Notes under the pieces: generated by a model
What the model was told of the DNA's origin: nothing
Seen by the model: only the letters and a program-made list of their open reading frames with translations
Databases searched by the model: none
Position numbers and translations under genes: made by a program
Part shown: positions 47,809 through 59,481 of the stretch, one piece after another
Numbering within the stretch: the first letter of the stretch is position 1
Layout: every line of letters begins with the position of its first letter
NCBI GenBank assembly: GCA_013350335.1
Contig: CM023539.1
Span: 22,313,043 to 22,377,042, forward strand
From: Chimonanthus salicifolius
Taxonomy: Eukaryota; Streptophyta; Magnoliopsida; Laurales; Calycanthaceae
Length of the DNA: 64,000 bases
Direction: 5' to 3'

Positions 47809-48388
47809 TGTAACGACCCGACTCGTATACAGGGCTTAGGACTTGACTCAGCAAGAAATTGTTCGCTTTAGGCCTCAGACACAGCTCAAACTCGCACAGT
47901 TTTGCCTTTTGGCCCGGGCCCACATGGCTTGGCCCAAAACGCGTCCTACTAGTCAAGAGGGGCTTGGCCTCATATAACCCCTTTCCATTTTTCCCTCCCC
48001 ACCGATGTGAGACTCCCACAAGGGTGGCAGGGTATCACAATCACTCCCCCTAAAGCCTCGAGCCATCCCTGGCTCGACCCGGTCCAGCTCAACAACTCCA
48101 GGGAAGGATGAAAGGCCCACACAGTCTGAGTGTTGAACTCAGCTCTGATACCAAATTTGTAACGACCCAACCCGTATACAGGGCTTATGGCTTGACTCAG
48201 CAAGAAATTGTCCGCTTTTAGCCTTGCACACAGCTCGAACCCGTACGGTTTTGCCTTTGGGCCCGGGCCCAAATGGCCAGGCCCAAAACGCTTCCTACTA
48301 GTCAAGAGGGGCTTGGCCTCATATAACCCCTTTCCATTTTTCCCTCCCCACCGATGTGGGACTCCCACAAGGGTGGCAGGGTATCACA
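47809..48388 (-). mobile_element. Complete TRIM (terminal-repeat retrotransposon in miniature) in LTR F
   Basis: Two direct terminal repeats of exactly 231 bp, 47809-48039 and 48158-48388, start TGTAACGACCC and end GGGTATCACA, around a 118-bp middle. Read on the minus strand the order is LTR, TTGGTATCAGAG primer site (48154-48143), short spacer, purine tract GCTTTAGGGGGAGTGAT (48056-48040) and LTR. TSD AGTTT (47804-47808) and AGTCT (48389-48393), one mismatch. LTR H shows the empty site. It has no coding capacity, so it depends on another element's proteins. The LTR contains CACATCGGTGGGG and GGTTATATGAGGCC, common in plant TRIM promoters. No 5S-like sequence, so it is not Cassandra. Confidence 0.95.
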
Positions 48389-48500
48389 AGTCTCCATCTC
48401 AATGGACATGAAACCCATGACTCGATGGAAGTCAAAGAGTCTCCTTGGTTAAACCAAGGGACACATGGATTAGATGAATCATAATGAGAGGCAGTGGGCT

Positions 48501-48706
48501 GGTATACAAAGGGGCACAAACCAAGGGGCACTCCACACCCCTTGGCCTACTCCATCTCTTGCACCCAAAGAGATTTCTCTCCTCTTCTCTCTCTCCCATT
48601 TTCATCTCTCTATTTAGTAAATTATTGAAGAACAAAGGGAGAAGAAGGATTAAGGAAGACAAGGACATACCAAAAAGAAAAGAAGGAGATGGGAAATAAG
48701 GTATGT
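48501..48706 (+). promoter_or_regulatory. Predicted promoter, leader exon and splice donor of LTR F
   Basis: TATA-like TATACAAAG (48503), then a pyrimidine-rich stretch (TCTCTCCTCTTCTCTCTC), a purine-rich stretch (AAGAAAAGAAGGAGATGGG) and AAG|GTATGTG with GT at 48701. LTR H repeats the same order at 59279-59481. It gives a likely first exon of ~160-170 bases. Confidence 0.55.
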
Positions 48707-50425
48707 GTAGAGGTTTAACAATATTGATATAAGTTAAAAGAAACCATAAGTTTGGCCATGGTGTGGCCGAACCTATGGGTTCCCTATTTGATTGGAATGG
48801 ATGGCCAAATTTTGTTAAGGCCATGGAATTAAAAAGCCACTCAAGGAATGATTATGGGATTCAAACAAACAATCAAAGGATTGAATTCAAAAACCATGTT
48901 ATAATAGTACAAAGGTTGGATAAGTTATGGAAAAGACTCTAGCCTTGGCTAGAAGGTAGAGTAAACTCACTAAGAGTTATATGAATGATAATACCTATGT
49001 TTAAAAGTGGTAATGAATGGATTTCATGAAGAAAGGTCGAGCCATACATGCAAACAAAGAAGACTGACAAACAGTCAGTCGACTGAATCTAGGATTGAGT
49101 TGACTGAACTGGTGCTGGCCGGAACAGACAAAGGTTGTCTGGGAGGTTCAACCTACTGAATCTTATGATTCAGTCGACTAAACATGGATTGGATTGAAAT
49201 ATATGGGGTTTATTAGCATTGTTCGTGCGAAACAAGAAAAGGACATATGGATCTTATATATATATGTTACTGGCTTTTATTTCCAAACATGATTATTTTC
49301 TTTGGTTAAACAAATGGTATATGTCTATGAACTGATTTTCAATGGTATTATGTAATTTGATATGAAATGGCATTCTTGCATTCATTATCTCATGCATGGC
49401 ATGGGAGGGAATCTATGGGACCAGTAAGCCTAGTTATGAGTTGTCGGGACATGACTTGGGCTTGAGACTACTTTGTATGTAGCTATGTGAACTATTGATA
49501 TGTTGGCCTTGTCTGAGATTGCTAGGAATGGGTACGGAGTAGCCTGGGCCAAAGAGCTACTGGGTATATAGTCCCAAAACCTTGCGCAGAGGGAGGACTC
49601 TACACTCCATCGGTAATTCCGATTAACATATGTGGGGAGGTATAACAGTGACCTGGTGGTGCCGTCACAAAATACTGCAGACGTAATTGGCCAAGGGAAC
49701 ACCTTGAGAAGATGATTTATCAAGGAAACTATTTATATATGATGTGATTGGATATGGATTTGGGTGAGTGAACATTTGGCATTGACACCCATGACATGTT
49801 GCATAAGTAAGCATGATTTGATATGGATATCATGCATGGTTTATTTTACTACTTATGGGATGTTTTACAAACATGATGTAATGTTTCTATATTGATTTTA
49901 TATTGATCCTATGTGTACATAATCCTATTTGGAATTCCTACTGGGCGTGTTGACTAACGCCCTACTTCTACCATATAGATGATGGAACAGGGAATGACAA
50001 GGACATGGGACATGAAGGAGTCAAGCATAGGAACTTGGACAATTTTATGATTATATTACTTATGTTGATTTTGAAAGATGTATTGGGAGGATTGATATAT
50101 TGGATTGTAATAGCTTAGTAATATTTTGCTATGGTTTGGTGATAATTACATTTCAGTTAATTATATGGTGATTGGCTTCCTTGCTTAATGTTGTCACGTA
50201 TATGAACGATATTTTATCCATATGATAATTCCGCAAGTATTCTTAGAGCGTGTGAAATGTTCTAGTAGACTTTGTCCACACACACGTAAGGGTGGCCAAT
50301 TAAGGGTCGAGTTTTGGAAACTTGGATTTAGCTCGCGTCGTGACGTTCCCGCTCTCTCTCACTCTTTTATACAAAAAAAAAAATACTCTGATTTTCGGCA
50401 AGTGGAAAAGGGCGGGGCGTTACAG

Positions 50426-50438
50426 TTGGTATCAGAGC
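50426..50438 (+). promoter_or_regulatory. Primer-binding site of the second gypsy1-family element
   Basis: TTGGTATCAGAGC follows the LTR end plus one G; this is an intact initiator-Met-type site. Confidence 0.95.
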
Positions 50439-50847
50439 GAAACCGGAAGTGTTGAATCTTGCAAAGTAAGATTAATACTATATCATGTCTCACTGACAAG
50501 ATAAGAATCCCAACTGACCGACTCTTCGGAGTTTGCGGCACGGGGGCCGGATTAATTTACTTTGTTGAGAATCAGACTGTAAGCATTCAATCTGAGAACA
50601 ACAATTGACGAGGAAAATAACAACAAGGGAATGACAATCACTATGAATTGTGGATTTATCAAACATAGCAAATAGGACGTACCTCCCCTGAACAAGAAAT
50701 GTCATGATGAGAAACACTATATGATACATAGGAAAATTCCCCAAAACAAGAAATACAAGATGATAATTAGGCAATTTTCCCCAAGTATGTAAATATAAGA
50801 TCTTATGAGAAAAACTAAGTCAATCAATGTTTCGATGACTTAGGAAA
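50439..50847 (+). other. Leader between primer site and gag
   Basis: Non-coding, A-rich. TTTCGATGACTTAG ends at 50843, four bases before the gag ATG, and could serve as a 3' splice acceptor for the LTR donor at 48701. Confidence 0.5.
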
Positions 50848-51914
50848 ATGCCTCCAAGAAGAAGAAATACCAGTCAGAACCCAAAACAGGAAGAGGAACA
50901 GAACGGAGAGGGATAAGGCAATGCGAACATTCCTGAAGTACCTCCTGAACTACAGAGCCCAGTACAGGCAGTGGTCACTTTCGATCTACAGCAACACCAG
51001 AACAACAATGGAGGTGCAACCTCCAATGAATCGCAGGACCGAAACATGGTCAGGGATTTCAAATAGCAGCGTCCCCATTATTTCAAAGGGAAAGAGGGAC
51101 CCGTAGGAGCGGAGAACTGGATCGAGAACATTACGAAAATCTTGAAGCTGCTCAAGATCACTGGTGATGAGGACATGATACTGCTGGCTACTTCACAATT
51201 TGTGGATGATGCTGGCAAATGGTGGAGAGTTATAGAATGTCAGCAAGCACAGATTCCAAAGGAAGATAGGAAAGAGATGACTTGGGACCAATTCGCTGGA
51301 ATGTTTCTGGATCACTATTTTCCAGAGGAAGAGAAGGAGCGCCAGACACAAGTATTCATATTTTTGGTCCAAGGCACCATGACTGTTGCGGATTATTAAC
51401 AAGAATTCCTCAGTCTATCATGTTATGCTCTATACATGGTGGACACAGAATACAAGAAGGCTCGAAAGTTTGAACAAGGCCTGCGACCTAACCTAAGAGC
51501 CAAAGTCACTATATTCAAATCAGCTACTTTGGCAGAAGTAGTTAGTCGAGCTAGCATAGCCGAACAAGAGTTGACAGAGATAGTCAGGTTTGTGGATAAC
51601 CGACGAGGTCAGAGCGGGGGAAATACTTTCTGCTTGAACAAGAGATTCATACCCAACTTTGGGAGACCCTCACCTTCTACTGGGTCCACTAGAGGTTTTC
51701 GTCCCAATCAGCCCTCCACATCAAGACCAGTCTCTTAGGTTCCTCGAGGTGTTAGTACCTATTTCCAGTGTGGCTAGTAGGGCCATTTCAAGAGGGAGTG
51801 TCCACAGAACAATAGACCTGCTCACTCCAGGGGTTTTTTCCGTCCTCCAGCTCGACTAGCTCAGTCTCAAGCATCCAGAGCACAAAACCAGACAGGACAG
51901 CACCTATTCCGATA
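50848..51914 (+). pseudogene. gag of the second gypsy1-family element
   Basis: A single frame from ATG 50848 (MPPRRRNTSQNPKQEEEQNG) runs to ~51914 with about six stops but no frameshift. Capsid landmarks: GAENWIENITKILKLL, DDAGKWWRVIECQ, TWDQFAGMFLDHYFP, FEQGLRPNLRAKVT and ASIAEQEL. The single zinc knuckle at ~51761-51805 reads TYFQCG, two stops, then GHFKRECP. Its first Cys has become Tyr, so both the frame and the metal site are lost. It ends in a Ser/Gln-rich tail. Most stops look like C-to-T changes in CAA/CAG or TGG codons, fitting decay by cytosine deamination. Confidence 0.9.
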
Positions 51915-52330
51915 GGATCTGGACTGCTATATACTTTGGTTCCTCCTCTAGAGACAGTGGATCACTCAGTGATTCAAGGTATGACAGTAGTTGGTGGTTC
52001 TTATGCTTTCGCATTATTTGATTCAGGATCATCCCACTCCTTCATATCTGCTACTGGTACTCTAGTACAACAATTGTCCACTGCATTTACTATTGTATCC
52101 CCTATTGGAGACACATCACTGGGTCTGATCTGCACTTCCGTAGACACTGAACTTGCTGGGTTCATATTTAAATTCAAGTATCTGGTACTTCGAGATGACA
52201 AAATACGACACATATTTGGCATGGATTGGTTGGCTACCTTTCAGGCCGGCATTGACTGTCATCTTCGCAGGGTGATATTTTGGTCACCCGCGGGAAAACG
52301 GTTTGTAGTACATGCCAACAGATAGAGCAT
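51915..52330 (+). pseudogene. Protease of the second gypsy1-family element
   Basis: Open at 51936-52325 in a frame shifted against gag. Active site FALFDSGSSHSFIS (DSGSS, intact) and the second landmark HIFGMDWLA are present. The length fits a Ty3/gypsy protease that matures the Gag-Pol polyprotein. Since gag, protease and RT are normally in one frame in chromoviruses, the shift on each side is taken as damage. Confidence 0.9.
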
Positions 52331-53380
52331 CCCTATGGCCAGGAGACTACATGAAGAAATGAACCATCTTGTATTGAATAACATCAGACTAGAAAAGGCA
52401 CCGATGAACTACATGCGGTAGTAAAGACTACGTAAAGGTATTTCTGACAGAACTCCTTGATTTGCCTCCAAAAAGGGAGATTGACTTCGAGATCAAACTT
52501 TATCCTGGCACTACTCCTGTATCATTACCGCATTACCAGATGGCCCCAGCAGAAATAGTCTGAGCTGAAGAAACAAATTGATGAGTTGCTCAGATTAGGA
52601 TGCATCCGGAACAACACTTCATCTTGGGGAGCACCGGTATTATTTGTAAAGAAGAAGGATGGTACTCTTCGGATGTGTGTGGATTACAGAAAGTTGAATC
52701 AGTTGACGGCCAGGAACAAGTACCCACTACCCAGAATTGATGATCTGTTCGATCAACTCAGAGGCTCCAGCCATTTCTCCAAGATTGATCTGATGTCAAG
52801 CAACCATCAAATCTGTGTCAGGGATGAGGACATAGAGAAGACGACTTTCAGAACTCGGTATGGACAGTATGAATATGTAGTCATGCCGTTTGGACTCACC
52901 AATGCACCAGCCATGTTCATGGATCTGAAGAACAAAATATTCTGACTTTATCTGGATAAGTTCGTGATTGTTTTCATTGACGATATCCTAATTTATTCCA
53001 CCAGTCAGGAGGAACATGCTGAGCATCTGAGGATAGTCCTGGACACCCTCAAGAAGAATCAATTATATGCCAAAGCAATCAAGTGCGAGTTCTGGTTATC
53101 TGATGTCAACTTTTTGGGACATGTCATAGCAGCAGAAGGAATAGCCATGGACCCGGCTAAAGCGGCGGCGGTTAGAGACCGGAAAGCTCAGAAGAATGTG
53201 ACAGAAATCCGTAACTTTCTGGGACTGGCTGGCTACTATCGGAAGTTTATTATGGACTTCTCCAAGATTGCAGCTCCACTCACCCGACTAACCTAGAAAG
53301 GAGTCAAATTTGAATGGTTTGATGTGTGCAATCGAAGGTTCGAAGACCTGAAATAGAAGCTTACGACATCTCCTATTCTG
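52331..53380 (+). pseudogene. Reverse transcriptase of the second gypsy1-family element
   Basis: Order: [83 protein letters not shown], catalytic [10 protein letters not shown] (52973-53002), [14 protein letters not shown] and [11 protein letters not shown]. Stops at ~52433, 52560, 52945 and 53294, mostly Gln- or Trp-derived. FSKIDL normally continues RSGYH; here MSSNH replaces it. Confidence 0.92.
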
Positions 53381-53822
53381 ATCTTGCCGGAAAGAGGCAA
53401 GGGATATGAAGTATATTGTGATGCTTTAGGAGAAGGACTTGGGTGTTCTCTCACTCAAAGTCATCATGTAGTGGCATATGGTTTGAGGCAACTAAAGATT
53501 CATGAACGTAACTATCCCACTCATGATCTAGAATTAGCTACAGTGGTCTTCGCTCTCAAAAGCTGGAGACACTTATCTCTATGGCGAGAAATTTGAAGTA
53601 TTTTCGGACCACAAGAGCTTAAAGTATCTGTTAGACTAAAAGGAACTCAATTTGAGGCAATGTAGATGGATGAAATATACGTAAGATTATAAGTTTACAC
53701 TACGATATCATCCTGGCAAGGCGAACAAAGTGGCAGATGCCCTCAGTCGCATGTCACATGCAACGGTAGCCAGTTTGATTATGAAGGAATGGGAAATGTT
53801 GACTACCATCTGAGAGTTTAAT
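53381..53822 (+). pseudogene. RNase H of the second gypsy1-family element
   Basis: [37 protein letters not shown] and FALKSWRH, then a one-base insertion near 53575 shifts the frame. [15 protein letters not shown] and [15 protein letters not shown] follow with three stops. It matches 1-429 base by base outside these breaks. Confidence 0.9.
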
Positions 53823-54833
53823 TTGTATATCAAGGACCGTGAGAGTATGTATAATCTAATAGTACGATCCAGCATGGTTTCCAATATTGAACAAGAACAA
53901 CGGACAGATCCTGAAGTGGCAGAAATATGGGCCAAGATGTCGACTAGAGAATACATACCAGAATGGGAATTACGAGCTAGACAAGGTCTCTTATTCCAAG
54001 GCAGGACATATGTGCCTCAAGGCTGCAGAAGAGAGATGTTGACAAAAGCTCATCAATCAAAACTCTCTATCTATTCGGGTAGCACCAAAATGTATCATGA
54101 TCTGAAAAGACATTATTGGTGGCATGGACTCAAAAGGGACGTGGCTGACTTTGTCTCTCACTGCCTTACTTGTCAGTAAGTCAAGACAAAGCATTAGAGG
54201 CCACCAGGACTGCTCAAACCCCTACCCGTGCTCGAATGGAAGTGGTAACACATTGCCATGGACTTTGTGACAGGGCTGCCAAGGTCTTCAAAGGGTAACG
54301 ATGCGATCTGGGTTATAGTGGACCGTTTGACCAAGTCTGCACATTTTCTCCCTATCAAGATGATAGACTCATCTGAGACTTTGGGACGACGATATATCAA
54401 GGACATCATCAGACTACATGGCATACCCAGGACTGTTGTGTCCGACAGAGATGACAGATTCACTGGCAGGGTGTGGCAGAGCATGCAGTCGGCTATGGTG
54501 ACAAATTTGTTAATCAGCACAGTTTTTCATCCACAGACTGACGGTTAGTCAGAGCGAACAATACAAACATTGGAGGATATGCTGAGATCATGTATGCTAG
54601 ACTTCAAGGGTAGTTGGGAAGATCATCTACCACTAGTTGAGTTCTCACACAACAACAGTTACTAGGTAAGCCTCAAGATGGCTCCATTTGAGGCGTTGTA
54701 TGGTAGACCCTGTAGATCACCAGTGTGTTGGACAGAGGCCAGAGAGCCTGTACTTATTGGACCTGAGCTAGTTGTAGAGACCACGAAACAGATCAAGGTG
54801 ATACGACAACATCTCCTCACAGCGCAAAGTCGT
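53823..54833 (+). pseudogene. Integrase, first part, second gypsy1-family element
   Basis: Open 53823-54179: zinc-binding HQSKLSIYSGS..YHDLKRHYWWH..HCLTCQ, ended by a stop in place of Gln. DDE core: AMDFVTGLPRSS, VSDRDDRFTG, and TDG followed by a stop and SERTIQ, so the catalytic Glu codon remains but a stop precedes it. MAPFEALYGRPCRSPVCW follows. LTR G interrupts the frame after LLTAQSR at 54833. Confidence 0.92.
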
Positions 54834-55479
54834 TGTAACGCCCCGCCCTTTCCACTATTCCAAAAATCAGAGTCTATTTTTTTAAAAAAAAATAAAGTGG
54901 AAGAGAGAGGGGGCGTCACGACGCGAGCTAAGTTCGGACTTCCAAAGTCCGACCCTTAATTGGCCAAACCTATGTGTGCATGGACCAAGTCCATGAAAAC
55001 CGAACCACACATAGAACTAAATAAATCATGCAGAAAATTACTAAACTGATTGCGTATTATAATGGAACCTATGACTACTCCATTTAGATAGCAAAGTACA
55101 AGTCATATTTACTTTAAACTAAACATTCATTCAAGCTAAATCAAACCATAGCAATATTCTAAGTTATTACATAACCTTGCAAACATAAACAAAATATCCA
55201 TATATAAATTCCATTCAGATATCCAAGCTCCTATGTTTGGTTTCCTTCGTGATCCTCGGGCTTTCCCTTTTCCTTTCCTGCGTCATCCACTAAGGATAGA
55301 GATAGGGCGTTAGAACAACGTGCCCAGTAGGTCTTCCGATTAGGGCTACAACAAAGTTAGTATAAAAACATGCATATAACATAATAATACATGATCATCA
55401 AAATCTTACAAAACAATGCTATGTATGCATGCAAATGTAATGAGTCCCACCCATCACAAGTATACATAGCCATCACCAA

Positions 55480-55605
55480 GGTACCCCATAGTGGTCTTTC
55501 GGACGCCCCGACGGAGTGTGGCCTCCTGCTTCCTCTTGATGGGATTCTCATCATCAAGGTATCCCACAGTGGTCTTTCGGACGCCCCCACAGAGTGTGGC
55601 CTCCG
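55480..55605. repeat. ~78-bp repeat, about 1.5 units, in LTR G
   Basis: GTGGTCTTTCGGACGCCCC occurs at about 55492 and 55570. This is the repeat type of LTRs C and D. Confidence 0.8.
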
Positions 55606-55938
55606 GTTTCCATAACCATCACCCCATGCCATGCATGAGATGTCAATGAGTACATGCTATATATAATAGAATCTTAGCATTCAAAACCTCTTTGAAACAT
55701 AATACTTTAACACAAATAACTCATCAAAATCAACATAAAATAGCAAGTATAATATGTGGTCACAAAGAGGTAGGAAACCTACAAAAAAGTTACTTAAACA
55801 GTCCGTTCTTCTTAACTCGTCACCCGTTCACGATTTGAGCACCGTTCAAGAAGTCCCGTTACCTTGTTTATATAACAGCAAGTCAAACACATGTCTCATA
55901 TGGTTTCAAACTAAGTCTAAGACCAAACACCATTTTGT

Positions 55939-56902
55939 GGGGTTCGGCCATATACCATGGCCGAACCTCACCCACTTGAACACCATCCAAATAACTTATT
56001 AGAATACCTCATATTACCAAATATACCTTGGTAGGGTTCGGCCATACAACATGGCCGAACCTTACCACTTTGGTTTTGACCCCTCTTTCAAGTCCTTTAA
56101 TTTTTCATTCCATATTTACATTATAACTTGTATTTACGGTTTTGCCATTGGTTTAACCTTTGTTTAATTTTTGCTTAATAACTAATGTCCACAACAAATC
56201 CACCTTAGTGGGGTTCGGCCATACAACATGGTCGAACCTTACCAACATAATGATGATCCTTTTTAATTAAATCCAAATGCCATTCCCATCATCTAATTAC
56301 TCATACACCCACAACATCATAAGTCCATAAAATTGATTAGTGGGGTTCGGCCATACACCATGGCCGAACCTCACTCCCTTGATTTCATGGTTCAACCCCT
56401 TGATCTTCTAGTTAGACACAAGATGATGTCCTTCCATGACCTGATATCCATTATCATTTTCCATCTAAGAATGGTTCTCATAACTCCATCCATTTGAATA
56501 TTTTTAGACCTTTTAAAACAAACACCATACATAGCACTTGGTGGGGTTCGGCCATACACCATGTCCGAACCTCACCCCTTTTGGTTTTGGTGCTCCACTT
56601 TGCCATTCTTGTTGATGAACAATAAACATCCAAGTCCATCATTCTTTCAGCTATGTTAAACCCTTTTAAAACATCATAGAACCAATAATAATTCTAACCA
56701 TAATCTTATCTCCATTTAAAACACCTTAAAACCTTCAATCATTGTATGGTTTTTATCCCTTAAAAACCATAAAGATAACCAAATTATTTCATGGGGTTCA
56801 GCCATCCAAAGTGGCCGAACCCTACGATCCATGTTCTACCCTTTTTAAACAGCATATCCATGGTTTAAACCCTTGATAGATTCGGCCATACAATGGCCAG
56901 AT
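55939..56902. repeat. Seven TTCGGCCAT hairpins in LTR G
   Basis: Inverted repeats near 55939, 56034, 56211, 56342, 56543, 56795 and 56877. Four keep the loop ACACC or ACAAC and perfect arms, for example GTGGGGTTCGGCCAT..ATGGCCGAACCTCAC at 56340. Confidence 0.88.
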
Positions 56903-58094
56903 CATACTTCCTTATCCATTTTATTTAACAAATGGTTATGATGTACTTACTAATCTTCTTAGCCTCTCTTCTTTCCTTTGATCCTTCCTTCCTCCTTCTT
57001 GCTCCTTTGGTCCTTTAGCCGATTGTGTGTTTGCTCAAAATAAGATCACCAAGGGCTGGTTCGGCCAAGGTGGAGGTAGGTTGAGAGATAAAAATCTCTA
57101 TGTTTCTTGAGATGGAAATTCGGCCAAATGATGTAGTGTACCCCTTTTGTTAATCAACCCCCAAAACCCTCTCATTTACCCTCATCAATATTGATCTAAC
57201 CAAGGAGTCTCTTGGCATAACTGTGGGACACTTGGCTTAAGCTTATGCAACCCTTCAATCTCCAAACATTAGTGCTTGGGTCTCCATCATGAGATGGAAA
57301 CCCTCCAAGTTCCCAATGTAAATCTTATCTCATTCCATTGAATTTTATGCATGGGATACCACTCCCATGCCACCAACGTGTGAGTCTTTGCTTTGGGGTC
57401 TTTAAAATCAACACAACTACTCATCTTCCCACTTGACTCACTTGAGTTAAAGGTCTCCATGACTTCCAATCCAACTCATTCAACTCATTAGCTCAACTTA
57501 CTCATTTAATTCCACTCATTTAATTCACTTGAGTCAACTCAATTGTTTGATTCCTTTCCAACACAATTCAGCCCCAACTCAACATAATTTAATTCAAACT
57601 TTTAGCTCACTTGATGGTCCACATGGTCAACATGGTCAAGCTAGACCCATTGGGTCCCCATTTAACTTCTTGGTCCAATTAGGTGCCGTAACCTATTTAA
57701 ATGACAATTATCCATTTAAATGTGGTTTACCCAATTGCACATAGCTTACCCATTTATCCTCCATTGAACTCCCATTCGATTCAGCCTAACCCAATTAAAC
57801 TTGAGCTCACCCAATGGTCAAACAAGTCCACCACGACCCATTGGGTCCCAATTGGGTAGTTGACCCATTTAATCACACATACCCAATTATTTCCAACCGA
57901 ATTCTATTCTTGATCCATTGGATCATAATTGGGCTATTGACCCAATTCTTAGCCATTTATCTCCATTGATCCACATCTACCATCCGTGGGGCAATTGACC
58001 CAACATTTACCCATCTAAGATTCATATATTTTTAATTCACCATTCCAATGGCATTTTCGTAAATATGGATATATTGAAAAATCAGAGTGTTACA

Positions 58095-58563
58095 GTTGTC
58101 AGAAGAGCTATGCTGACAAAAGAAGAAGATTCCTTGAGTTTGAAGTGGGAGACTTAGTGTTCTTGAAGGTCTCGCCACGGAAGGGCACATGAGATTTGGA
58201 AAGAAAGAGAAGCTGTCACCCAGATTTGTGGGACCCTTTTCAATCCATGAGAGGGTGGGGGAAGTGGCCTATCATCTGATACTCCCTCCGCAGTTGTCAT
58301 CACTACACGATGTGTTCCATGTTTTTATGTTGAGGAAGTACAATCTTGACCCCTCATACGTGCTGAATGTGCAAGACATAGAAGTGCAAAGCGACGTATC
58401 TTACGTAGAAAGGCCTGTTAGAGTGATTGAGACAAAACAAAGGGTGTTGTGGAACAGAGCAATTTCGTTCGTAAAAGTGGTATGGGATTGACATGGTAAT
58501 GAGGAAGCCACTTGGGAACTTGAGATAGAAATGATAGCAACTCATCCTGAGCTATTTGTGTAA
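58095..58563 (+). pseudogene. Integrase C-terminus and chromodomain, second gypsy1-family element
   Basis: It continues after LTR G with KSYADKRRRFLEFEVGD and LVFLKVSPRKG. A one-base deletion near 58186 shifts into 58189-58491: FVGPFSIHERVGEVAYHL, LHDVFHVFMLRKYNLDPS, then the chromodomain-like RPVRVIETKQRVLWNRAIS and FVKVVWD. A stop replaces the codon after VVWD (58491), and EEATWELEIE follows before the natural end at 58561-58563. The chromodomain is colinear with 6090-6286. Confidence 0.9.
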
Positions 58564-58605
58564 TATGTTTGAAACCCTACTTCACTCGATTTTCGGGACA
58601 AAAAT

Positions 58606-58623
58606 TTCAAAAGAGGGTAATAT
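58606..58623 (+). promoter_or_regulatory. Polypurine tract of the second gypsy1-family element
   Basis: TCAAAAGAGGGTAATAT directly before the LTR start TGTAAC at 58624. Confidence 0.85.
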
Positions 58624-59278
58624 TGTAACATCTCGGATTTTCGTCACTTATAAATATATTGGATTGGTCCATTTAAATTGCAAATTAATTGAATTTAAGA
58701 TTAAATAGTTGAAATGGACCTTATATGGGTAAAGAATTGGGTCAATTACCCAATTAAGACCCAATGGAACATGGGTAAGCTTGATTTTAAATAAATTGGG
58801 TAAAGTCGAATTAAATGGGTCAATCATTCAATTGGGACAATGGGTCATAGTGAACTTAATTTTAAGGTAATTGGGTAAGATCAAAGTAATTGGGTTAGCT
58901 ACCCAATTAAGACCCAACACATTAAATCCACCTCATCAAGTGAGGTGGCATGTGGGTGATGTGGCATTGCCATATGGCATGCATAGAAGCCAACTAGGCA
59001 AGGTGCCACATCATCGAGTGACATGGCCAAGGTGGGACCCGAATGCCATGTGGTGCATTGTCGGCCATGTCATGGTTGACTTGGTCAACCATGAATGAGT
59101 TCAAGATTAAGTTAATGCTTGAGTTGAATTCAGAAGATGAGGAGTCTCCATCTCAATGGACATGAAACCCATGACTCGATGGAAATCCAAGAGTCTCTTT
59201 GGTTTTAACCAAGAGTCTCCTTGGTTAAACCGAGGGACACATGGATTAGATGAATCATAATGAGAGGGAGTGGGCTGG

Positions 59279-59481
59279 TATACAAAGGGGCACAAACCAA
59301 GGGGCACTCCACACCCCTTGGCCTACTCCATCTCTTGCACCCAAAGAGATTTCTCTTCCTTCTCTCTCTCCCATTTTCATCTCTATACTTGGTAAATTAT
59401 TGAAGAACAAAGGAAGAAGAAGGATTAAAGAAGACAAGGACAGACCAAAAAGAAAAGAAGGAGACGGGAAAGAAGGTATGT
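59279..59481 (+). promoter_or_regulatory. Predicted promoter, leader exon and splice donor of LTR H
   Basis: TATACAAAG at 59279, a C/T-rich then purine-rich leader, and GAAG|GTATGTG with GT at 59476. The hairpin TTTGGCCATGGTGTGGCCGAA follows ~50 bases on. Confidence 0.55.

Larger units (their letters stand above)
47260..50424 (+). mobile_element. LTR F: 5' LTR of the second gypsy1-family element
   Basis: It starts TGTAACACCCCGGATTTTC and ends GGGCGGGGCGTTACA, two bases before a primer site. 3165 bp including a TRIM of 580 bp plus TSD. Left flank CTACC (47255-47259) would be the TSD. Plan: U3; TATA-like GGTATACAAAG (48501); leader; donor AAG|GTATGT (48701); one hairpin (TTTGGCCATGGTGTGGCCGAA, ~48753); a few CAGTCGACTG motifs (49075-49185); CATGCATG (49390); and the conserved block (49943). 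It lacks ~650 bases present in LTR H. Confidence 0.9.
54834..58094 (-). mobile_element. LTR copy G: antisense gypsy1-family solo LTR in integrase
   Basis: It starts TGTAACGCCCCGCCC and ends ATCAGAGTGTTACA, with TSD GTCGT (54829-54833) and GTTGT (58095-58099), one mismatch. The empty site is seen in gypsy1 at ~5815. Minus-strand features: donor GTAAGT at 56950, seven hairpins, a CATGCATG box near 55627, ~78-bp repeats at 55480-55605 and the conserved block near 55304. No coding region. 3261 bp. Confidence 0.92.

Noticed and set aside
47809..48388. Cassandra-type TRIM with 5S rRNA promoter
   Set aside because: No 5S-like internal promoter in the 231-bp repeats.
48432..48824. 130-residue minus-strand ORF (also 59255-59599)
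   Set aside because: It is present in both LTR F and H only because they are copies of one LTR; it lies over the promoter and leader and is antisense to it.
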